Made by a program: the position numbers and the translations under genes. This document shows, piece after piece, positions 7,370 through 12,363 of a stretch of 12,363 nt of DNA (position 1 is the stretch's first letter; every line of letters begins with the position of its first letter). Source of the DNA: CAYWMY01 sp046352935 (lineage in GTDB: Bacteria > Pseudomonadota > Gammaproteobacteria > Steroidobacterales > Steroidobacteraceae). The DNA lies in the NCBI GenBank assembly GCA_046352935.1, contig JAXMGR010000032.1, positions 1-12,363 on the forward strand, given 5' to 3'. Under the pieces are notes generated by a model that had not been told where the DNA came from, ran no database searches, and saw nothing but the letters and a program-made list of their open reading frames with translations.

Positions 7370-8346
7370 TTAACGGGTTGACCGCTCCGACACGATCTCC
7401 GGCCGGAACGTGAAGACGCCCGGATCCGCCGGGTCGACGATCGCCCGCACCCAGTGCACGTTCGGGCTGCCGAAGACTTCCACGCGCGTGAAGTTCTCGA
7501 CGGTGCGCCCGCTCTTCGTGCCAAGCAGCGGCTTGTCGACGCGGAAGTAATGCGTATCGCCGTGCACGAAGACGACCGGCTTGCCGAAGGCAAGGGTCTC
7601 GCGTTCGAGGGCATCGAGGAGGGCCGCGAAGGGGCTCGGCGCGGGCGCCGCGCCTGTTCGAAGGCCTGCCCCAGCCAGGCGAGATTGGCGGCGCTGCGTT
7701 CGGCGAACTCGGCGTCGTCGGCCGCGTCGTACCCGACATTGTCATTGCTCCCGACCGCGTGCACGGTCACGAACAACACGCGCCCCAGGGTCCACCGTGC
7801 GTTCTCGCGGTACTTCGCGTAGCGGGGATCGTCGCTTTGCCGCCGGACCGCGAGCGTGCGTTGCCCCAGGCTCCGGTCCCCGGCGAAGAACAACTCGCGC
7901 AGCTTCGCCAGCCGCTCCTGCGGATCGAAGGACGGCACGGAATACCGGCAATCGGTCCAGTCGTTGTCGCCGGGCGTGAGGATGAATGGGTGCGTAGAAG
8001 TGTCGAACAGCGCGCGGCGCGCCTGCAGCGTCTGGTCGGTACACGGCTGGGTGCCGGTCTTGAATACGGCGAAGCCGCGCGCGTCGGATTCGATGTCGCC
8101 CAGGTGCACGACGAAGGCGAGTGGTGCGGCATTGAGCGCCGTCAACAGGCTCGGGAACTTCTGCTCGTCCTCCTGCGTGTACGGCAGGTCACCGATCAGG
8201 CCCACCTCGAACCGCGCGGGAGGAGCCGCAGGGCTCGTCGTGCATGCCAGCGCGGCTGACAGCAGGATGCCGAAGCACCGGGTGGTGCGCAGCAACGCTA
8301 CGGGTGTGAAACGCCTGCCGAAGAGCGGTGCGCCAGCGACCTGCAT
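7370..8346 (-). CDS. exported metallophosphoesterase, frameshifted as sequenced
   Basis: A calcineurin-like phosphoesterase family protein of unknown substrate. From the ATG at 8346 (GAGGGGG ribosome site just upstream) the frame gives a hydrophobic N-terminus (about 24-36, CFGILLSAALAC) that is a signal peptide or lipoprotein-like leader. It is followed by VGLIGDLPYT (D53), HLGDIESD (D84) and LTPGDNDWTDC (D127, N128). Around 7637-7652 the reading must step back one base; the C-terminal part then continues in another frame with FVHGDTHYFRVDKPL and ends at 7370. Without correction the first frame runs into an Arg/Ser-rich tail ending at 7339. One missing base makes the gene exactly 326 codons. 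The first motif has Pro where the usual DxH His would be, a trait I believe belongs to this subfamily. Most likely a sequencing indel; a true pseudogene is possible. Confidence 0.8.
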
Positions 8347-8389
8347 AATTCCCCCTCGTTGGCTCGAATGCGGTGCGGCGAGCGCCCAA

Positions 8390-8886
8390 TCAGTCAGTGG
8401 CCAGTACGCGTACCAGATACTCCGCACCTGGCGCCGGCGCAAGGTGGAACGGACGCTCTGCGGTCCGGAATCCGAGGTGCCGGTACAGCGCGCCGGCCCC
8501 CGGATTGTCCCATTGCACGTTCAGACCGACAACGCTGAATCCACGGTGCGCCGCCCGCGCGAGCAGCCCGGATACGAGGCGCGATCCGTAACCCGCCCGG
8601 CGCCGATCAGGCGTCGATGATCCTGGCCAGATGTCGAGCCGCCCTTGTCCAGCAGTTGACCGAAGGCGAGTACCTCACGATCGTCGGGCAGAACGACGTC
8701 GAAGACGAGAATCCGATCCCGGGCGAGCGTCGAACGATCCAGCGGGAAGACCAGCAGCGGCCCGGCCCCGCTTCACGGTCGCGGGCGTAGTGATCCAGGA
8801 GGCGACGACGTCGAGGTCCGCGTCGTTGCGGGTCGAAGTTTCGCGATCGTGGACGTACCCGAGGCCCGTCGGGTCGAGCGGATCAT
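8390..8886 (-). pseudogene. GNAT-family N-acetyltransferase, broken by three frame changes as sequenced
   Basis: GNAT enzymes move acetyl from acetyl-CoA to an amine; the substrate here is unknown. The ATG at 8886 shares bases with the upstream methyltransferase stop (ATGA). The pieces in order are IAKLRPAT, then after a shift near 8823-8828 DADLDVVASWI, after a shift near 8761-8771 AGPLLVFPLDRSTLARDRIL and EVLAFGQLLDKG, and after a shift near 8638-8646 RLDIWPGSSTPDRRRAGYG through the acetyl-CoA loop RRRAGYGSRLVSGLL to VGLNVQWDNPGAGALYRHLGF and the stop at 8390. That is a complete GNAT of about 166 residues with all expected blocks. No internal stops appear once the shifts are made, so base-calling errors are more likely than decay. 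The metallophosphoesterase starts 43 bases downstream. Confidence 0.75.
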
Positions 8887-9441
8887 CCGCCGAAGCGCTC
8901 AACGGCCACCTCCACAGGGCTTTCGGCTGACCGTACTTGAGCGACACTTTCCGCTCCCGGCTCAAGGTGCGCCAGCCCTTGTCGAAAAGTGCAACGAGAT
9001 CTGCTTCGGCGAAGAACTGCTTGCCTGACCGTCGACGGCATGCGGCCTGTCCTCTGGGAAGTCGCGCGAGGTTAAATCCTGATCGGTCGGCGGACCAGGC
9101 AAACCACCCGCGCGCAGCGTGGCGCGGATAAGCTCGACGAGCTCCAGCGTCTGTCCAGCGGAGCAGCGACAGGCTCGCGATCACGACGCCGATGCCGGCA
9201 CGTTCGAGCGGGAAGGGATCAGCAGGTCCTGCACGGAGATCCTCGCAGCCGGCGCGGCTCGTCTGGCCGCAGCCACGGCCTCCGGCGAGAGATCGAACGC
9301 CACTACCTCCAGCCCCATGCTCGCGAGTGCGACCGTGTCGTCGCCGGTGCCGCAGCCGATCTCGAGCACGGGACCGCCGCGCGCCGCCGCCACGATCGAC
9401 GCTGCCCAACGCTGCAGCCAGGGTTCAGGGTTTACCGACAT
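8883..9441 (-). pseudogene. SAM-dependent methyltransferase, broken by four frame changes as sequenced
   Basis: A short class I methyltransferase (about 187 residues when repaired). It starts MSVNPEPWLQRW with motif I PVLEIGCGTGDDTVALA and VVAFDLSPEAV. Shifts are needed near 9214-9221 (then PFPLERAGIGVVIASLSL), near 9146-9153 (then LELVELIRATLRAGG), near 9100-9107 (then FAWSADRSGFNLARL and QFFAEADLVALFDKGWRTL, YGQPKALW) and near 8909-8915 (then EVAVERFGG and the stop at 8883). The repaired C-terminus, with the PK-A-LWEV ending, is typical of this methyltransferase group. The stop overlaps the GNAT start as ATGA, which supports the repair. The start could be the ATG at 9441 or an in-frame TTG at 9453; the preceding methyltransferase stops at 9463. 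Confidence 0.75.
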
Positions 9442-9462
9442 GAATGCCGTCAACCATGCGGG

Positions 9463-10212
9463 TCAGGCCAGATGCCCGGCCACCACGTGCAGCGGCATGC
9501 TCACGCGCCGCGCGCATCCGGCCTCGCCCCAGCAGGCGTTCAACTCGCTCGCCGCCACTTGGAGGAATGCCGGGCCTTCCGACGCCAGGCAGCGACGCAG
9601 GGCGGACCAGGTGCCCACGTAGGCGAGCAGCTGGGCCAGGGTCCAGTCCATTGTCATCGTGAAACCCGGTGTCGCGAGGCGGTCGAAGGGGAACTCGATC
9701 TCCGCGTAGGCGTTCCAGAGCAGCCGGTTGTTCGGCTCCCAATGGCGCTGCAACGGCTGCAGGATCGAGCGATCGAACACCGCGTCGAACTCCGGCGACA
9801 CGCTGAACCAGCTGTACCCCCATGCGGCAAACAGTGCACCGGGAACGGCCACGCGCCGGACCTCGCGGAAGAATGCCTCCAGGCGGAGCCAGTGCAGCGC
9901 CTGCGCGACACAGATGGCGTCGAAGCAGGCTGCCGGGAACGCGGTCTGCTCCGCCGGCTGGACCGAATACTCGACGTTGGGCCGCGGCACGGCGATGCCG
10001 ATCTGCTCGGCACTCGGATCGGTGGCCGCCACCGCATCGAAGCGCCCCGCGAGCGACACCGCGGCCTGGCCATTGCCGGTACCGCAATCCCAGGCGCGCC
10101 GCCGCGACGGTGCGCGCGCCGCGATGAAGTCGAACAGCGCCTCCGGGTACCTCGGCCATGCCGCCGCGTACTGGCGGGCACCGTCGGAGAAGAGGTCGAC
10201 GAAGGTCACCAT
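9463..10212 (-). CDS. SAM-dependent methyltransferase (TAM/CRG1-like)
   Basis: A 249-residue class I methyltransferase resembling trans-aconitate methyltransferases and yeast CRG1. The opening FSDGARQYAAAWPRYPEALF (8-27) is diagnostic of this group, followed by motif I AWDCGTGNGQAAVSLA (40-55), AVAATDPSAEQI and VAQALHW, where an Asp or His-Trp pair is typical. A long C-terminal half lacks further motifs that I can place. The start is the ATG at 10212, with GGAAG a few bases upstream; the GTG one codon later would have better spacing, and an ATG at 10239 would add nine unrelated residues. The ATG overlaps the stop of a 23-codon mini-ORF (TGATG). The substrate is likely a small carboxylic acid or lipid-like molecule, but this is inference. 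Confidence 0.93.
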   Translation of the reverse strand: MVTFVDLFSDGARQYAAAWPRYPEALFDFIAARAPSRRRAWDCGTGNGQAAVSLAGRFDAVAATDPSAEQIGIAVPRPNVEYSVQPAEQTAFPAACFDAICVAQALHWLRLEAFFREVRRVAVPGALFAAWGYSWFSVSPEFDAVFDRSILQPLQRHWEPNNRLLWNAYAEIEFPFDRLATPGFTMTMDWTLAQLLAYVGTWSALRRCLASEGPAFLQVAASELNACWGEAGCARRVSMPLHVVAGHLA

Positions 10213-10283
10213 CACTTCCGCTCGAACGCAATGCGACACCCCAGCGCAACGCTGCCGCAGTGCGCCGTTGTGAGACCGCTCAT
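10212..10283 (-). CDS. 23-codon mini-ORF bridging NUDIX and methyltransferase genes
   Basis: This frame starts with an ATG whose last two bases lie in the NUDIX stop codon (ATGA at 10283-10280) and ends with a TGA sharing a base with the methyltransferase ATG (TGATG at 10214-10210). The peptide is MSGLTTAHCGSVALGCRIAF plus ERK. It has no recognisable domain. Its exact fit at both ends suggests a translational relay that carries ribosomes from one gene to the next, though chance cannot be excluded for 72 bases. Confidence 0.35.
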   Translation of the reverse strand: MSGLTTAHCGSVALGCRIAFERK

Positions 10284-10759
10284 CCCGCTACCAGTACAGG
10301 CGTAGCCGGCAGGCCAAATCGCTGCATCTCTCGAAGAAGGTTCGCAATCCGAGGCGGGGCGAAGCTCTCGGTCGACGACGTGAGTTCCGGCACGGCCCAC
10401 CAGCGGAATTCCCGATGGACGTCGAGCTCCTGCCGGCCCATGCCCGACACCGTCGGAACGAACTCCTCGCACCTCAGCAGAAAGAAGTGCTCGCGCTGCG
10501 GCGCGAGTTGACCATCCTGTCTCTGGAAGGTCCACTCTCTGATCCAGATCTCGGCACCCAAATCGACATCAGCGAGCCCCGTCTCTTCGCGTAGCTCGCG
10601 CAGCGCCGCCGCGCGAGCCTCCTCCCCGGCTTCCATGCGTCCACCGGGCGTCACCCACAAATCTCCTTCCCAGGTTCGTGTCTTCATGAGCAGCACGCGA
10701 AAGCCGGGGCTCACGATGACTACACGCGCACATTCCTGTATCCGCATCGGAAGGATCAT
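10280..10759 (-). CDS. NUDIX hydrolase
   Basis: NUDIX enzymes cleave nucleoside diphosphates linked to another group, often as house-cleaning. The complete box GX5EX7REUXEEXGU is present: G-RMEAG-E-EARAAAL-RELREETGL. Preceding it are ARVVIVSPGFRVLLMKTRTW and LWVTPGGRM, the normal beta strands before the box. The product is about 159 residues from the ATG at 10759 (MILPMRIQ); an ATG at 10747 gives 155, and the much longer open frame to 10867 enters the upstream gene and lacks homology. No strong ribosome site distinguishes the two. The WWAVPELTSS strand near the C-terminus is typical of the family. The stop overlaps the mini-ORF start. Substrate unknown. Confidence 0.93.
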   Translation of the reverse strand: MILPMRIQECARVVIVSPGFRVLLMKTRTWEGDLWVTPGGRMEAGEEARAAALRELREETGLADVDLGAEIWIREWTFQRQDGQLAPQREHFFLLRCEEFVPTVSGMGRQELDVHREFRWWAVPELTSSTESFAPPRIANLLREMQRFGLPATPVLVAG

Positions 10760-10793
10760 GACACAGTCGGAAGCACCGGATTTCTCGGGCACA

Positions 10794-11519
10794 TCACCCG
10801 ATGTCTGCCACGACCACACCAATCTGCATAAGCGGAACCTGCGCGACGACCGTACCGCCGGGATCAATCACCGCCGTGGGTCCATAGGCGATGCAACCAT
10901 CGCGTTCTCCGGTGATCTCCGCCGCCGCGATCCACAGTCGATGGTCCCGCGCCTGCCGGCAACGAATCTCGTTGTGGCGATGCTTCCACGCCTCCGCCTG
11001 CGATCGTGGCAGCATGTTGTTGCAGGGGCATACGAGCAGGTGAGCGCCCGCCTCGGAGGCCCGCCGGACGGACTCGTCATGCGCGAGGTCATGGCAGATG
11101 TTCAGGGCCACGCGCGTTCCGCCCACGTCGAATACCGCGCAGTCGCGACCCGCCTCGAATACCTCGCGCTCCGGCGCCAGCAGGTGAGCCTTTCGATACC
11201 GGGCACGAATCCGGCCACGCTCGATCGCGACGGCGGTGTTGTAGGTACGACCGCCGTCCGTCTCGATCATCCCAAATACGATCACCGGCTCGAGCGCCTC
11301 GAGTTCGCGCAGGATGCCTGCGAAGGCAGGCGATGCCAGTTCAATCGCCACGCGCGCGATGTGTCCCGGCTGCAGGTCATAGCCCTGCAGGAAGCCCTCC
11401 GGAAAACATACGAGCGCGGCCCCGTGCAGCGCCGCGTCCCTTGACCATGCACGCATGAGTCCGACGGCTCGGGTAGCATCCCCCGGCACATCCGGCATCT
11501 GGCAGACGCCAACCTTCAT
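10794..11519 (-). CDS. nitrilase-superfamily carbon-nitrogen hydrolase
   Basis: An amidase-type enzyme that splits non-peptide C-N bonds using a Glu-Lys-Cys triad. All three are visible in the 241-residue product: E41 in VCFPEGFLQGYD, K110 in YRKAHLLAPE and C142 in NICHDLAHDE. The opening MKVGVCQMPDVPGD is the family's standard first strand, so the ATG at 11519 is secure; only a weak GAGACGG lies upstream. The sequence after the Cys (GAHLLVCPCNNML, then HNEIRCRQARDHRLWIAAAE) is normal. At 241 residues it is slightly short, as members often run 250-280. It follows the small membrane-protein gene by 35 bases and precedes the NUDIX gene by 34. The branch resembles predicted amidohydrolases rather than true nitrilases; the substrate is unknown. 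Confidence 0.94.
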   Translation of the reverse strand: MKVGVCQMPDVPGDATRAVGLMRAWSRDAALHGAALVCFPEGFLQGYDLQPGHIARVAIELASPAFAGILRELEALEPVIVFGMIETDGGRTYNTAVAIERGRIRARYRKAHLLAPEREVFEAGRDCAVFDVGGTRVALNICHDLAHDESVRRASEAGAHLLVCPCNNMLPRSQAEAWKHRHNEIRCRQARDHRLWIAAAEITGERDGCIAYGPTAVIDPGGTVVAQVPLMQIGVVVADIG

Positions 11520-11554
11520 GACCGTCTCGTCCGCTCAGCGGCGCGCGCGGGGCA

Positions 11555-11932
11555 TCACCGCGCCCTCAATTCTCGCCGGACCGCGCCGGTCCGGGCGACA
11601 CCCGCAGCGAACGCCGCGCCGATGAGCGCCGGAATCCGTGCCGCCCGGACCTGATCCCGATTGTTGAAGCGCAGGCGGATGTCCGGTGCTGCGATCGGCG
11701 TGGCCTCTGACGCGGCCAGCACGCGTATGCGTCCCGCCCTGACGAGGTCCTCCAGCGCAACGTCGTCCACGTACACGCGCACACGATCCGCGCTCCCGGC
11801 CAGCGGCACCGCGAGCGCTTGGGGCGTCCACCAGATGTCGGATCGCTCGGTGAAGAAACGTCCCAGTTGCAGCGCCGACATGAGGAAGAAGATTCCGCCG
11901 AAGATCAGCAGGTACTTGCGAACCACGCTCAT
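11555..11932 (-). CDS. small membrane-anchored protein of unknown function
   Basis: A 125-residue protein I do not recognise. It begins MSVVRKYLLIFGGIFFLMSA, a short basic tip and one clear membrane helix (about 7-23). A soluble middle follows, with alternating hydrophobic residues (DRVRVYVDDVALEDLVRAGRIRV) and an RLRFNNRD segment. A second weakly hydrophobic stretch is at about 103-114 (PALIGAAFAAGVA). The start is strongly supported by AGGAGG seven bases before the ATG. Codon use looks like that of its neighbours. It lies 64 bases after the MFS gene and 35 before the nitrilase gene, all co-directional. The topology suggests an inner-membrane protein with the C-terminal part outside, but a second helix would change that. 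Confidence 0.8.
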   Translation of the reverse strand: MSVVRKYLLIFGGIFFLMSALQLGRFFTERSDIWWTPQALAVPLAGSADRVRVYVDDVALEDLVRAGRIRVLAASEATPIAAPDIRLRFNNRDQVRAARIPALIGAAFAAGVARTGAVRRELRAR

Positions 11933-11996
11933 CCGATTCCCTCCTCTATGAGCTGCCTTTCCACCAGGCGCAATCCCCTGGCAGCGACTCCAGCGG

Positions 11997-12363
11997 TCAG
12001 ACTCCCTGACTCCGCGCGCGCCGCACTCCGATCGTCGCGATCACCGCCGCCAGCGTCCCGGCCAGCGCATAAACGAGGATCGCGTTGCCGAGCGAGCCCG
12101 TGACGACCTTCAGCCCGACGATCGACTGCGGGCTGAGGAACTGGCCCAGGAAGGCCGCACTCATCCAGAGGCCGGCGCACTGGCCGCGCCGGCTCTCGGG
12201 TACGTCGGACAGCGTCCAGGTGATCATCGTCGGCAGGATCATGCCGGCACCGAAATTCGCCACCGTCGCCCCGACGACGGTCATCTCCCAGTGGGAAGCC
12301 ATCGCCATGATGAAATGGCCGGCAGCCAGCAGCGCGAACGAAACCGCCAGCCGCGACACCATG
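11997..12363 (-). CDS. MFS transporter, C-terminal part (5' end outside window)
   Basis: The last 121 or so residues of a major facilitator transporter. Three to four hydrophobic helices are visible: AVSFALLAAGHFIMAMAS, MTVVGATVANFGAGMILPTM, GLWMSAAFLGQFLSPQSIV and NAILVYALAGTLAAVIATIGV. Between the second and third lies the charged loop SDVPESRRGQCAGLW, a common cytoplasmic loop in the second MFS half. The frame is open to the right edge, so the Met at 12362 is internal rather than a start. The ending RRARSQGV is a normal short basic tail. The substrate cannot be told from this part. It appears to head the long minus-strand gene run within this window. Confidence 0.9.
   Translation of the reverse strand, partial: MVSRLAVSFALLAAGHFIMAMASHWEMTVVGATVANFGAGMILPTMITWTLSDVPESRRGQCAGLWMSAAFLGQFLSPQSIVGLKVVTGSLGNAILVYALAGTLAAVIATIGVRRARSQGV

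Noticed and set aside
7637..7652. Programmed -1 frameshift in the metallophosphoesterase
   Set aside because: No slippery heptamer or following structure stands out, and seven further frame changes nearby make sequence error the simpler cause.
8675..9409. 244-codon minus-strand frame taken as one protein
   Set aside because: It is a mosaic: the middle matches the methyltransferase, its end enters the GNAT gene, and its first part is out of frame with the methyltransferase start.
11964..11981. CCAGG/CCTGG hairpin after the MFS gene as a terminator
   Set aside because: The stem is only five pairs and no T-run follows in either direction.
4950..12363. Integron cassette array, suggested by many small unrelated enzymes in one orientation
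   Set aside because: Genes overlap by ATGA/TGATG or a few bases, leaving no room for attC sites; no repeated recombination sites or integrase seen.

Overview
The window is GC-rich and densely coded, with very short spacers. It looks like chromosome of a high-GC proteobacterium, most likely beta or gamma. The evidence is an LTTR beside a glutaryl-CoA dehydrogenase / family III CoA-transferase pair, a Phd/PIN toxin-antitoxin pair, and a metallophosphoesterase of proteobacterial type. I cannot fix the genus from this sequence. I see no tRNA, rRNA, CRISPR array, transposase or phage gene.

Region 1 (1-3325) is a glutarate / lysine-catabolism locus. A family III CoA-transferase, running off the left edge, lies 17 bases behind a glutaryl-CoA dehydrogenase on the minus strand. 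A LysR-type regulator is transcribed divergently. The 111-bp gap between them holds a good extended -10 promoter facing gcdH and two inverted repeats, one of them abutting the regulator's start codon. The transferase would make glutaryl-CoA, the dehydrogenase would convert it to crotonyl-CoA, and the regulator probably controls both.

Region 2 (3381-4957) holds a stand-alone HAD phosphatase, a 282-bp spacer with one weak candidate mini-gene, and an intact Phd/YefM antitoxin plus PIN-domain (VapC-like) toxin pair. An inverted repeat sits just ahead of the antitoxin's ribosome binding site.

Region 3 (4950-12363) is one long minus-strand run. In transcription order it reads: MFS transporter (partial), small membrane protein, nitrilase-superfamily amidohydrolase, NUDIX hydrolase, a 23-codon mini-ORF, SAM methyltransferase, second SAM methyltransferase, GNAT acetyltransferase, metallophosphoesterase, Fic-domain AMPylase-type protein, a shortened HAD protein, and a third SAM methyltransferase. 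Many junctions overlap (ATGA or TGATG), so large parts are probably co-transcribed and translationally coupled. The fic gene appears to restart transcription from its own operator/promoter, which contains three copies of a 9-bp word.

Two points dominate interpretation. First, between about 7.64 and 9.22 kb I had to place eight frame changes to read three otherwise well-conserved genes (metallophosphoesterase, GNAT, second methyltransferase). Their protein-level conservation and their tight clustering suggest locally poor base calling rather than three independent pseudogenes. Second, the HAD gene between fic and the last methyltransferase is open and in frame, but it lacks roughly 75 residues covering the cap and motif II. 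The best candidate for an under-described module is this Fic / mini-HAD / methyltransferase unit with its triple-nonamer operator.
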